A stretch of DNA of 64,000 bases from DASZOC01 sp035550975. Lineage in GTDB: Bacteria > Actinomycetota > CADDZG01 > WHSQ01. The translations under genes and the position numbers were made by a program. The stretch lies in contig DASZOC010000078.1 of NCBI GenBank assembly GCA_035550975.1, positions 23,054 to 87,053 on the forward strand. Direction: 5' to 3'. The notes beneath the pieces were generated by a model that was not told the DNA's origin, did no database searches, and was given only the letters and a program-made list of their open reading frames with translations. This document shows, in pieces, positions 9,282 to 18,222 of this stretch; positions within the stretch are counted from its first letter, which is position 1; each line of letters begins with the position of its first letter.

Positions 9282-10523
9282 TCAGCCGCCCAAAGCGCCG
9301 CTCACGAGGTCCGAAGGACTCGGTGACGGCAGGATCCGGTCCCTTACCTCCTGCACGTCGCATTCGGGGCCGCTCGTGCACTCCGGCGGATCCTCGGGGT
9401 CCTCGGGGTCGCCGCCACCGTCTCCGCCGTCGGTGCCACCACCATCACCGCCACCGCCGCCGTCGGGCGGGGGTTGCGCCGCCGTCCCACCGGGACCGGT
9501 GGGCGGTTGCGGCGCGGTGCCGAGCGCCGCGGCCTGTCCCGCCGCGACCGTGAAGGTCGCGTCGTTGCCGGTTCCGCCCGCGACGACTTGGCTCCCGACG
9601 ATGATGTCTTGCAGGTCGGCAACGAGCGCCCGCGGTTGCGAGTCCAACAGTGCCGCCACGATGCCCCACGTCCCACCGTCGTCGCGATACCGGAATGCAC
9701 GCGGCACCGCTTTCGCGAACGGGATCCCACGCGCGTTGTCCGCGACGGTGAATCCCAGGACGAGGTCGATGGCGGGCTTGCGCAGATAACGGCGCATGAC
9801 ACTGACGTCCTTGCCTCTCGCCAGCGCCTTGAAGTAGGCGAGATCCGGTTTCTGCCGGCCCAGCTGGTTGGCGAATCCGGCCGACAGCTGGCCGAGCCGA
9901 GCTTCTAGGTCGATGACCGTCTCGAGTCGCCTCACGTCGAAAGGATCCTCGGGGTTCAGCCGGTACGGCTGCGGCGAACGAAGATCACCCGCCGTAGCGG
10001 GGACCTCGAGCAGTCTGTCGAGCGTGATGTTCGCTTCGCCGGGAGCGCTCAGCCGGATCGTCCCGGTGTAACTCGCCGCGCGCGACGAGCCCGACCTCCG
10101 GTCGACACGGAACGTCGCGTCGTCGGCCGTTGCCACGGCGTCGCCGAATGCGACCTCCATCGGGTCATCCGCCTCGGCCATGACCGTGCCCGACTCGTTC
10201 TCGACGCTCCTGGTGTCGACGATCCTCATCTGCCCGGACGGCGCGCCCGGGACCAGTTGCTTGATCCCGCCGACCCATGCGACACGATCACCCTCGAGCG
10301 CAACCTGCGCGAGAGCGCCGGCGAAGGTCCGCACGACGTCGCCCGCCTCGACGCCTACGTCCTCCTCCTCGACCCGGATGCGCTCGGCCCCCCGCTGGAT
10401 CTCGACGCGGCCCTTGTTGACCTTGCGAAGCGTCATCGCCGCGAGAACGTCGTCGCCGTCGAACGGCCAGCACGCGACGCCCGCGAACAGACACAGAACG
10501 AGAGGGATCGAGATCTTCTTCAT
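9282..10523 (-). CDS. FecR-like lipoprotein
   Basis: 413 residues. A lipoprotein signal peptide ends at the lipobox LFAGVAC (Cys18). Residues ~30-90 have the FecR pattern: GRVEIQRG, GDVVRTFAGALAQVALEG. A central region of ~200 residues has no obvious family, then comes a low-complexity Pro/Gly/Asp linker (~340-385) with a Cys pair in ECTSGPECDV and a short C-terminal helix. FecR-type domains bind or sense envelope signals. The gene lies between the histidine kinase and the stand-alone receiver on the same strand, so a sensory accessory role is a reasonable inference. A ggagtaggga site precedes the ATG. Confidence 0.75.
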   Translation of the reverse strand: MKKISIPLVLCLFAGVACWPFDGDDVLAAMTLRKVNKGRVEIQRGAERIRVEEEDVGVEAGDVVRTFAGALAQVALEGDRVAWVGGIKQLVPGAPSGQMRIVDTRSVENESGTVMAEADDPMEVAFGDAVATADDATFRVDRRSGSSRAASYTGTIRLSAPGEANITLDRLLEVPATAGDLRSPQPYRLNPEDPFDVRRLETVIDLEARLGQLSAGFANQLGRQKPDLAYFKALARGKDVSVMRRYLRKPAIDLVLGFTVADNARGIPFAKAVPRAFRYRDDGGTWGIVAALLDSQPRALVADLQDIIVGSQVVAGGTGNDATFTVAAGQAAALGTAPQPPTGPGGTAAQPPPDGGGGGDGGGTDGGDGGGDPEDPEDPPECTSGPECDVQEVRDRILPSPSPSDLVSGALGG

Positions 10524-10616
10524 GACTTCCCTACTCCGGTAGGCCTTTTGCCCGGCTTACGCCCCATATACGTAATTCTGCGTGCTCGGAAAGGCTCTGT
10601 GAATAGCCCGTTCGGA

Positions 10617-13427
10617 CTAGTTATCGGCACCTTTACGGGCGGGTTTAGCGGCCGGGATGGACACGATCAGGCGCGTTCCCTCGTCCGGCTCGCTCTGCAC
10701 GCTGACGGTGCCGTCGTGCGCCTCCACGATCCTGCGGACGAAAGCCAGACCAAGCCCCAGGCCCCCGTAGGAGCGCGTCTCCGACCCGTCCAGCTGATGG
10801 AAATCCGAGAAGATCTTGTTCACGTCCTCGGGCTGGATCCCTATGCCCTCGTCCGACACCGTGACCTCGACCGACCGCATCCGCCGCCGCCGCTCGCCGC
10901 CGTTCTGGCGGGCGCTCCCGCGGACCTCGAGCCGGATCGTGCCGCCGTGGGGAGAGAACTTGACCGCGTTGTCGAGGATCTCTTCGAACGATCTCCGTAG
11001 GAGGCGTTCGTCGCCGATCACCTCGGGAAGTTCGCCGCCGACATCGGCAACGACGCTATGGCGCGGCGTCCGCTGCTCCCATTCACGCGCGAGCTTCTGG
11101 ATGATCTCTGCTACGTCGACCGAGGCGGAACGAGGTGATAGGCGCCCCGCTTCGAGGGCCGCGAAGTCGACCAGGAGCTCGACGATGCGCTCGAGCTTGG
11201 CCGTCGATTCGAGGATGCCCGCAGTGAATTGCTTCGCCTTCTCCGGCGGAAGGTCGCGCTTGCGATCCAGGATCTCCGCGTAACCCTTGATCGGCGTCAA
11301 CGGCGTTCTCAACTCGTGGGAGATGTTCGAGAGGAACTCCGACTTCATGCGTTCGACCTCACGCTCGCGGGTCATGTCGCGCAGCACGGCGACACCGCCC
11401 GCGGTCTCGCCCTCTTCGTCGCGCAACGCAGCACTCACCAGCGACACCGGGACGTTGTCGCCGGACGTGTTCTTGATGAAGATGCCTGCGACCGAGCCTT
11501 CGGCAAGATCGAAGATCGGCAGGTTGACCTTTTCGCCCTGCGCGTCGCGCGCGTCCAGTACCTGCTCGATCGAAGCTCCCAGAGCGGCCTCCGACGCGAG
11601 ACCCGTGAGTTGCTCTGCCTCGCGGTTGAACGCCAGCACGCGCCCATCCGCTCCGACCGCGACAAGGCCGTCCGCCATCGACTGGATGATGGTTTCGATC
11701 CTCGATCGCAGCTCGTGCTCCTCGCGCGCCGCCTCGCGGAGGTCGTTCGTCATCCTGAACAGCGACGACGTCATCTCGTTGAACGTCTCGCCGAGCTGCC
11801 CCACCTCGTCCTCGCCCGCCACCTCCGCTTGCGCCTTCAGGTCACCTTCGCGGATGCGCTGGGCGGTCTCGGTGAGGGTCTGGATAGGCCGCGTGATCCG
11901 GCTGCCGGAGTAGTAGGCAAGGACCAACACGATGGCCGCGACGCCGAGTGCCACCAGGAACAGCGTGCGCGTGACGTCTTCGCGGGCGTCGGTCACGAGC
12001 TCGGACGGAGACGACAGGACGAGGTAACCGACGCCGAAGCCGTCCTGGCTCGTCAACCTCACGACGGCGTTGTAGAACGTCGCGCCGCCCACCGAGCTAG
12101 CGCGGGCCGCGATGCCGTCCTCTGCGAGCTGGACCTCCTCCTTCACGTCCCTCGGCACGATGTCGGACGCCGTGACGTTGCGGCGCAGGGTCGTCGCGAC
12201 GACGTTGCCTCCTACGACGAGAGAAACCTCGTTACCGACGTTCCGCTTCAGGTCGTCGACCGTGAGAAAGTCGACGAAGTCCACGAGTGCGATCGCGCCG
12301 GCGATTCGGTTCGGGATCGTCGGGTGCGGTACCTCGGCAGCACCGATCAGAGCCACCGAGTCCTCGATGCGCGCTAGGTCTGCCGCCTTGTCGACCGTCG
12401 GGTCGTTGACGACGACCTGCACGGGTGCCGCACCGAGGATCGACACGACGTCTTCGTCGAGGAGTCGCTCGCGCTTCGAACGATTGATGTTCCCACCCTT
12501 GCCGGCCCGCGCCAGGAGCTTGCCGCGCGGGGTCATCATCACGACCGTGTCCGCACCGAACAGCTGCGAGCTGAGGACCGCGCGGGCCGCGCCCGCCGGA
12601 TCACCGCCGGCCACCGCCCCCCGGACCACGGGGTTCTCTGCAGCGAGGCTCGCCAGCTGCCCGATCGCGCGGGTCTCTGCCGCGAACCCGCGGACGACGT
12701 TCGTGAGCTGTCCCGAAACCTTCACGAGCTCCGAGCTCTCGACGTTGTTCGCGATCACCCCCGTCAGCGCCGACGAGAGGGCCAGGATGACCGCGACGAG
12801 GAGCGTGACGAAGGACGCGACGAAGCGGGTTCGGATGCTGGAACGGACGCCGGTCCACAACCACGACGCCATCGCGAGGTAACCCGCGGTACGCAACAGG
12901 TGCGACGCGAGCGAGTGACTGTCCGCAAGCAGTTGGGAGCTCGTCGTCGGCGCGAAGGGGATCAACGCCTCTCCCGCCCCCAGCAGGAGGGCGGCGAGCG
13001 CGAGCCTGCGCAGCTCGCGCGACCCGCGCGTCGAGCTCGCGAGGGCCATGACGACGACGGCAGCAGACGCCATCGACGGCGCGAACGCGACGAGGTCCTC
13101 GCTGGGTCGAGCGCCCTGCGCGAACGCGGCGGCCACCGAGGGCCGGGCGGCGCCGACGACCCCGATCAGGATGAGGGCCATCCCGAGCGCCTTGAGCGCG
13201 ACCAGCAGCTGACTCGCGTCGGACTCGCCTATCGGGAACGCGCCTCCGTGGATGACCTGGGCCGCGGCCAAGGCGGCGAATCCCAACGCTGCGCTCGAGC
13301 GCCCCGAACGACCGCTGGGGATCAGAGCCGGACGCGACATGACGAGGAACGCTCCCCCGGCTACGACGAGGAAGCCGAGGAACTCGATCGTGAAGTGCAG
13401 CGGCACCGCCAGGAAACGTTCGAACAT
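10617..13427 (-). CDS. Membrane sensor histidine kinase (HAMP-PAS-HisKA-HATPase)
   Basis: 936 residues. Residues 1-195 form a multi-helix membrane module (about six or seven helices); 200-225 and 480-505 are helices flanking an extracytoplasmic sensor of the double-CACHE size; a HAMP domain lies at ~505-560, a PAS domain at ~575-690, HisKA with the phospho-His H704 in SHELRTP, and an HATPase_c domain at ~800-925 with N box EEILDNAVKFS, G1 DEGIGI and G2 GGLGLGLAFV. All catalytic motifs are intact. No regulator with a DNA-binding domain is adjacent; the nearest is the stand-alone receiver at 8900-9256. It follows the PDZ-Lon protease gene by 20 bases. Confidence 0.95.
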   Translation of the reverse strand: MFERFLAVPLHFTIEFLGFLVVAGGAFLVMSRPALIPSGRSGRSSAALGFAALAAAQVIHGGAFPIGESDASQLLVALKALGMALILIGVVGAARPSVAAAFAQGARPSEDLVAFAPSMASAAVVVMALASSTRGSRELRRLALAALLLGAGEALIPFAPTTSSQLLADSHSLASHLLRTAGYLAMASWLWTGVRSSIRTRFVASFVTLLVAVILALSSALTGVIANNVESSELVKVSGQLTNVVRGFAAETRAIGQLASLAAENPVVRGAVAGGDPAGAARAVLSSQLFGADTVVMMTPRGKLLARAGKGGNINRSKRERLLDEDVVSILGAAPVQVVVNDPTVDKAADLARIEDSVALIGAAEVPHPTIPNRIAGAIALVDFVDFLTVDDLKRNVGNEVSLVVGGNVVATTLRRNVTASDIVPRDVKEEVQLAEDGIAARASSVGGATFYNAVVRLTSQDGFGVGYLVLSSPSELVTDAREDVTRTLFLVALGVAAIVLVLAYYSGSRITRPIQTLTETAQRIREGDLKAQAEVAGEDEVGQLGETFNEMTSSLFRMTNDLREAAREEHELRSRIETIIQSMADGLVAVGADGRVLAFNREAEQLTGLASEAALGASIEQVLDARDAQGEKVNLPIFDLAEGSVAGIFIKNTSGDNVPVSLVSAALRDEEGETAGGVAVLRDMTREREVERMKSEFLSNISHELRTPLTPIKGYAEILDRKRDLPPEKAKQFTAGILESTAKLERIVELLVDFAALEAGRLSPRSASVDVAEIIQKLAREWEQRTPRHSVVADVGGELPEVIGDERLLRRSFEEILDNAVKFSPHGGTIRLEVRGSARQNGGERRRRMRSVEVTVSDEGIGIQPEDVNKIFSDFHQLDGSETRSYGGLGLGLAFVRRIVEAHDGTVSVQSEPDEGTRLIVSIPAAKPARKGADN

Positions 13428-13447
13428 GTCGAATCAGTTTCGCAGAT

Positions 13448-14491
13448 TCAGCTCACTTCACCCAGATACTCGATCGCCTCGGCGAACGTCCGGACCGGGA
13501 CGATCTCGATGTCCCGCGCGACCTGCTCGGCTTCCTCGGCATTGAGCAACGGCGCGAAGAAGATGTCTGCACCCTGAGCCTGGGCCCCCGCGACCTTCTG
13601 CTGGATGCCCCCGATCGGCCCAACCCCTCCGTCGCATTCGAGGGTGCCGGTCCCGGCGATCTCACGTCCGCCCGTCAGATCCTCCGGCGTGAGCTGGTCG
13701 TAGAGGGCCAGGGCCAGCATGAGCCCGGCCGACGGACCTGCGATCTGACCGGTCTTGAACTCCACCTTCACACCCGGCGCGAACGAAAAATTGACGGTCT
13801 GCATGTGCGCCCCTATGTACGCCGGTGACCCGTCGAACGGGTTCCGCTCGACCTTCAGCCGGAACGAGCGTTCCGCGCCGTCCCTCAGCACCGTGATGCG
13901 GACGTGCTCCCCGGTCTGGTGGCGCCCGATCGCCGCGCCCACTTCGCATGTCGTGGCGACGGGCTGCCCGTCGACCGCGACGATGACGTCATCCGGTTGA
14001 AGGACACCGTCCGCCGGCGAGCCCGTAAGGGTCGTGATGATCAGCGCGCCCTCGCCCTTGGGCCGGTCGAACCCGAGCTCGCTCAGCGCAACCTGTCGTG
14101 CGCTGTTCTGCGACTCGTCCATCTCCGCCTTCTGTTGTTCGCGCAGCTGCTCGAGAGTGCTCCCCCCGGTCACGTCGTCTTTCAGCACCACTGCCTGCTC
14201 GCCGTCGGCGGCCGCAACGACGAGCTCGAGGAGCGTGACATTAGTGTCGACCGACACCGTCGTCATGTACAGGCTGCCCTCGGACGAGTAGGTCTTGTGC
14301 TGCTCGATCTCGACGAGGTCTTCGGCGTCGCGGACGGGGCCGGGGACGTAGAGATAGAAGATCGGGATCGGAACGAGCACCGCCGCGACCGCGAGCGCGA
14401 CCACCAGGACGCTGGTGATGATCCACCGCCACACGGGCAGACCCTTGACCGGTCGGACTCCCGGCGGAGCGGCTTCGAGTTCGTCTCTCAC
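13448..14491 (-). CDS. Lon-like S16 protease with PDZ domain (YlbL type)
   Basis: 347 residues. One transmembrane helix at ~21-48 anchors an extracytoplasmic PDZ domain (~145-215, ALIITTLTGSPADGVLQPDD) and a C-terminal S16 Lon-type protease domain. The catalytic Ser is S254 in GPSAGLMLAL and the Lys is K299 in GGIQQKVAGA, the Ser-Lys dyad of Lon. There is no ATPase domain, as expected for the YlbL/VPGP-VxxA group, and the family VPGP motif is present at 49-52. By family it degrades or trims envelope proteins. It is 20 bases upstream of the histidine kinase gene. Confidence 0.93.
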   Translation of the reverse strand: MRDELEAAPPGVRPVKGLPVWRWIITSVLVVALAVAAVLVPIPIFYLYVPGPVRDAEDLVEIEQHKTYSSEGSLYMTTVSVDTNVTLLELVVAAADGEQAVVLKDDVTGGSTLEQLREQQKAEMDESQNSARQVALSELGFDRPKGEGALIITTLTGSPADGVLQPDDVIVAVDGQPVATTCEVGAAIGRHQTGEHVRITVLRDGAERSFRLKVERNPFDGSPAYIGAHMQTVNFSFAPGVKVEFKTGQIAGPSAGLMLALALYDQLTPEDLTGGREIAGTGTLECDGGVGPIGGIQQKVAGAQAQGADIFFAPLLNAEEAEQVARDIEIVPVRTFAEAIEYLGEVS

Positions 14492-14537
14492 GCCGGAACC
14501 CTAGTGCGGAGAAGGTGCTACCGCGAGTCTCGTGCCA

Positions 14538-15023
14538 TCAGACGGGAAAGATCTCACCTTCGACGGAGCCGTCTTCGATCCAGAGCAGCCCCATCGACGG
14601 GAACGGCGCACGCCGCTTCCACGTGGGGCTTCCGGGATTGAACAGGAGCAACCCGTCGGCGTCCTCGTTCATCGGCATGTGCGAGTGGCCGAAGACGACG
14701 ACCCGTGCGTCGGGGAAGCGCTCTCGCATCCGCTCGCGGCGACCCGTGGACGTCCCCGAGTCGTGGACCATCCCTATCCGGACGCCTCCCAGCTCGAGCG
14801 ACGCGTCCTCCGTCGCTCCCCACTCCCGTACGTCCGCGGCATCGCAGTTGCCCATCACCACGGTCACGGGAGCCAGCGCCTTCATCTCGTCCAACAGCGC
14901 GGGGTCGACCACGTCGCCCGCGTGCAGGATGTGGTCGGCCGTCTCCAGGAACGGCCATGCGCTGAAGGGGACGGTGCGGGTCATGCCGCGCGTGTGCGTA
15001 TCGGCGATGACGGCGACCTTCAC
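14538..15023 (-). CDS. YfcE-type metallophosphoesterase
   Basis: 161 residues, the normal length for YfcE-like phosphodiesterases. All metal motifs are visible: IADTHTRG (D8, H10), HAGDVVD (D37), MGNCD (N59), GMVHD (H86) and GHSHMP. The fold is a single calcineurin-like domain with no signal peptide, so it acts in the cytoplasm on a phosphodiester or phosphomonoester that cannot be named. It lies between the Lon-like protease and subtilase genes on the same strand. Confidence 0.92.
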   Translation of the reverse strand: MKVAVIADTHTRGMTRTVPFSAWPFLETADHILHAGDVVDPALLDEMKALAPVTVVMGNCDAADVREWGATEDASLELGGVRIGMVHDSGTSTGRRERMRERFPDARVVVFGHSHMPMNEDADGLLLFNPGSPTWKRRAPFPSMGLLWIEDGSVEGEIFPV

Positions 15024-15047
15024 GGCCGCGATGTCAAGTGGCGGCTC

Positions 15048-16664
15048 CTAGACCGGTGGGATGAGATGCGGGCAGACCGGCTCGAGGGCCGAGCGGATCG
15101 GATACGCCGGGTCGGCTCCGGGAAGCTCCGTCTTGTCCTCGACGTAGTAGCCGTGCTTCCAGAAGCCCCACAGGTGCTGGCGGCAGTACGAGTCGACGAT
15201 CATCCACTCGTGCTCACCGTCGGGACGATCGAGCGTCTTGGCTCGCCCCTCCAGCGGAGCCATGATGCGGTCGAACTCCTTCAGCCAGTCTTTCGTGCGT
15301 CCGGTCTCGCGCCCGAAGTAGCTGCCGTGTCCTTCGTTCAAGAACTCGTCCTCGCCTACTTTCGGGACGGTGCCGTATCCCGCCGGCGTCATGCCGGCCG
15401 GAGTGTGGAGCGCGCCGTGGAACAGGCGTTCGCGCAGCTCCGTTGCCGTCAGGCGCCCGTCGCCCAGCTCGCAATCGGCGCGAGCGCGTCCGCAGCGAAA
15501 ACCACGTCCCGTCGCGATCACGCCGCTCGTTTGGGTCCGGCTGACGCCGCGGAGGTCGCGGCGGGCGAGATAGAGAGCGCGGGAATAGGTGCCGGCGACC
15601 TGAGGCGTCGCGTTCGACGTCCCTCCGAACCCGAACCTGCCCGTGCCGCTGACCGAATCGGCACCGTACGACGTGGGGTAGTTGCTGCCGATCCCGGCGA
15701 TGTCTGCAGGTTTCCCGTGACCGGAGTAAGAGGCGTGGTACGCGAGCTTGTCGGCCTGGTCGCCGAGATAACCCTTGCGGTAGTAGTAATTGTCCTCCCC
15801 GGGGCTGACTGCACCGACGGTGACGATCCAGTCCGGGCCCTCCTGCGACGAGAAGCTCGTCGTGTTCGGCGCCACGAACGCGCCGTCCTGCCCGTTGCCC
15901 GCGGAGAAGAAGATCGTCTGGCCGCGTTCGCTCGCCCGACGTTGAGCCTTCACGTTCGAGCCCGAGTACAGCCGGTCGCGCGCCGCGAGGCTGAACCCGT
16001 AGGAGTTCGTGATGACGTCGATCCACGGTTGCGCCATCGCCCACTCGATCGCTGCTTCGCCATCGGCTTTGCCGGCGATGTTGATGAAGACCAGCAGACA
16101 CTCGGGGCACGTGCCGTGGAGGTTGCCGACCGACGAGCTGGCGGTTCCCTGCCCGTGGTCGTCGCTTGCTCCGAGGATCTTGTTGCCGCCGAAGTCGACT
16201 GCCCCGATCACCTTCGTCCCCGGCAACCAGTAATAGTTCACCTTCTCCGACGTGCTCTGCTTGACCTTGTCCCACTTCGGTTTCTCCGTAGCCGCGATCG
16301 CAGCCAGCGGCGCATCCGGGTTCTTCTCCTCGAGCTTCACGTCGAGCTTCTCGTAGGAGGCCAACGCACCGCGCGACGGGAATCCCGGGAGCCATTCGTC
16401 GGGTGGGGACGTCAGCGGAAGGTCGTTGCTGCCGTCTTTGTCCAGCTGCTGCGGCATCCGCGACGCGAGGAAGTCCCAGTGGTAGGGCACGAAGTTGAAG
16501 TCGATCACCGCGACGACGGTGGCGTCACCCGGCCCCTTCGGGTTGTAGATCCGAAGCCCCTCTCCGATCTCGACCGGCGCAGGACGACGCGCGGCGGACA
16601 GCGCCGTCGGCGCGCCAGCGCACAGCAGCGCGGCGGCTAGGAACCAGACGACGGCGCGTCGCAC
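15048..16664 (-). CDS. Secreted subtilisin-like (S8) serine protease
   Basis: 538 residues from a GTG start, with a signal peptide at ~1-24 (cleavage near LSA-A). The catalytic triad is D55 (VAVIDFNF), H170 (DDHGQGT) and S350 (GGTSNATPQVAG), with the oxyanion Asn N257 in SAGNGQDG. The spacing between D and H is unusually long (~115 residues, holding a Lys-rich insertion), and the C-terminal ~170 residues, with several Cys, lie beyond the usual peptidase core. It is probably exported and acts outside the cell. It follows the rhodanese-MoeB/ThiF gene on the same strand. Confidence 0.92.
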   Translation of the reverse strand: MRRAVVWFLAAALLCAGAPTALSAARRPAPVEIGEGLRIYNPKGPGDATVVAVIDFNFVPYHWDFLASRMPQQLDKDGSNDLPLTSPPDEWLPGFPSRGALASYEKLDVKLEEKNPDAPLAAIAATEKPKWDKVKQSTSEKVNYYWLPGTKVIGAVDFGGNKILGASDDHGQGTASSSVGNLHGTCPECLLVFINIAGKADGEAAIEWAMAQPWIDVITNSYGFSLAARDRLYSGSNVKAQRRASERGQTIFFSAGNGQDGAFVAPNTTSFSSQEGPDWIVTVGAVSPGEDNYYYRKGYLGDQADKLAYHASYSGHGKPADIAGIGSNYPTSYGADSVSGTGRFGFGGTSNATPQVAGTYSRALYLARRDLRGVSRTQTSGVIATGRGFRCGRARADCELGDGRLTATELRERLFHGALHTPAGMTPAGYGTVPKVGEDEFLNEGHGSYFGRETGRTKDWLKEFDRIMAPLEGRAKTLDRPDGEHEWMIVDSYCRQHLWGFWKHGYYVEDKTELPGADPAYPIRSALEPVCPHLIPPV

Positions 16665-16707
16665 CCCAGGAGTCCTTTCGGCGAGTGATGTCCCCTGTGG
16701 GTTCGCC

Positions 16708-17865
16708 TTAGACGCCGGGCGTTCCTGCCCCCTCGAGCGGCCGGGCGACCTCGGCGGGTTCCCCGCATGTCGGACAGCCGGGGTCGCGTCGCACCTTGAC
16801 CTCGCCGAAGCGCGTCGATTGCGCGTCGAACGTGAGCAGCCGTCCCACCAGGGGCTGGCCGTAGCCGACGATCAGCTTCAACGTCTCGTTCGCTTGGAGA
16901 CACCCGACGATTCCCGGGAGCACGCCCAGGACCCCTGCCTCGCTTCAGGTGGGCGCCAGCTCCGGTGGGGGGGCCTCGGGATACAGGCAGCGGTAGCAGG
17001 GCCCCTCGTAAGGAACGAACGTCGACGCCATGCCCTCGAAACGGAAGATCGACCCGTGGATGACGGGCTTACGCAGGGCGACCGCGGCGTCGTTGACGGT
17101 ATAGCGCGTCTCGAAGTTGTCGCAGCCGTCGACGATGACGTCGTAACCGGCCAGCAGCTCGCGCGCGTTCGTTGCGTCGATACGGAAGCCGTGGGTGACG
17201 ACCTTCACGTCCGGGTTGAGCTTCCGGATCGCGTCGGCGGCGGACTCTGCCTTCAGCACGCCCACGCTCTCGGTGTCATGGATGACCTGCCGCTGCAGGT
17301 TGCTTTCCTCCACGACGTCCGAGTCCACGATGCCGATCGTGCCTACCCCCGCGGCCGCCAGGTACAGCAACGCAGGCGAGCCGAGTCCGCCCGCGCCGAT
17401 GCAGAGCACCTTGGAGTCGAGGAGCTCGACCTGACCCGCCTCTCCTACTTCCGGCAGCAACAGATGGCGCGAGTAGCGGTCCTTCTGATCCGGTCCCAGC
17501 ACGCGCGGCATGTCGAACTCGAAACCGAGGTCTTTCCAGCGAGTGAAGCCACCATCCATGGACGACACGTTCGAATAACCGAGCTCTTCGAGGGTTCGGG
17601 TCGCGAAGACGCTGCGCACACCTCCGGCGCAATACACGACGACCTCGGCATCCTTGTCGGGCAAGACGTCTTCGACGCGGCTCTCGAAATGCGCGCGCGA
17701 TAGGTGCCGCGCGCCCGGTATCGCTCCGTGCGCGACCTCGTCGGGCTCCCGAACGTCGAGGATCTCGAAACGCTCGCCTTGCTCGCGCCGGCGCCGGACC
17801 TCCTCGGCGGTGGTACGAGGGATCTCCTCGCGGAGCCGGTGGAGGACGTCCCGGAAGTTAGCCAT
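16708..17865 (-). CDS. Rhodanese-MoeB/ThiF adenylyltransferase, probable selenoprotein (in-frame TGA)
   Basis: Read through one TGA (16945-16947) the gene encodes 385 residues. Residues ~15-115 are a rhodanese domain with active-site Cys C79 (CAGGVRS). Residues ~125-385 are a MoeB/ThiF E1-like domain: nucleotide loop GAGGLGS 157-163, SNLQRQ, DGCDN, and zinc ligands C290/C293 (CYRC) before the TGA and C364/C367 (CPTC) after it. The TGA is codon 307, in APT-TGA-SEAGVLGVLPG, exactly where MoeB/ThiF/MOCS3/Uba4 relatives have the Cys that forms the thioester or persulfide. The frame then stays open and family-like for 78 codons. The enzyme would adenylate and sulfurate a ubiquitin-like sulfur carrier for molybdopterin, thiamine or tRNA thiolation. 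Rhodanese is N-terminal here, the reverse of actinobacterial MoeZ. A nonsense mutation or sequencing error is the alternative. Confidence 0.8.
16913..16931 (-). promoter_or_regulatory. Candidate bacterial SECIS hairpin
   Basis: On the transcript, 13 bases after the UGA, UCCUGGG (16931-16925) pairs with CCCGGGA (16918-16912) around the loop CGUGCU, giving seven pairs including one G-U. G and U at loop positions 2-3 and a UGA-to-loop distance of about 20 bases agree with known bacterial SECIS elements such as that of E. coli fdhF. It lies in the coding frame, as bacterial SECIS do. Folding was done by eye. Confidence 0.6.
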
Positions 17866-17896
17866 CTATCTACCTTACTATAGGTGCAAAAGGGCC

Positions 17897-18157
17897 TCAG
17901 GACGCCAGCGCGGCCCGGACCTGGGCGATGGACGGGTTCACGAGGAGGTCGCCGGCCACCTCCAGCGTCGGAACGGTGCGGTAGCCGCCGGTCTTCGCCT
18001 CGATCTTCGGCGCGTGCTGGGGGTACTCGTCGAGGTCGATGACGCGGTAGGCGATGCCCGCCTCGTCGAGCTGCCGGAGCAAACGCTTACAGTGCCCGCA
18101 CCAGGTCGTGGAGTAGACGGTGATCGGGTCGGAAGCCGCAGCGGGGTCGTGGATCAT
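17897..18157 (-). CDS. Mycoredoxin/glutaredoxin-like protein
   Basis: 86 residues, one thioredoxin-fold glutaredoxin domain. The active site is TTWCGHCKRL (C20, C23), close to the WCGYC of mycoredoxin-1, and the cis-Pro motif TVPTL is present. In actinobacteria such proteins reduce mycothiol mixed disulfides in the cytoplasm. It lies 31 bases upstream of the rhodanese-MoeB/ThiF gene on the same strand, so it could supply reducing power for sulfur transfer, though that link is inference. Confidence 0.9.
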   Translation of the reverse strand: MIHDPAAASDPITVYSTTWCGHCKRLLRQLDEAGIAYRVIDLDEYPQHAPKIEAKTGGYRTVPTLEVAGDLLVNPSIAQVRAALAS

Positions 18158-18222
18158 GGTGGATCCTTTCCCGGAACCGGCGCCGTTGACGCAGGATACG
18201 AGTAGGCGAGCGAGGTGCCGCT
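18158..18222. promoter_or_regulatory. Divergent promoter region
   Basis: 65 bases separate the divergent starts of the glutaredoxin and alcohol dehydrogenase genes. Promoters for both must lie here or overlap the genes. A TTGACG hexamer (18185-18190) reads toward the dehydrogenase, but I see no clear -10 at the right distance. Confidence 0.4.

Noticed and set aside
14532..16640. Very long plus-strand open frame opposite the phosphoesterase and subtilase
   Set aside because: Arg/Val-rich shadow of GC-rich coding DNA; the minus-strand genes have clear families and motifs.
16708..16923. Separate short gene for the MoeB/ThiF tail
   Set aside because: It is in the same frame as the upstream part, separated only by one TGA and seven codons, and has no own ribosome site; it is the tail of one gene.
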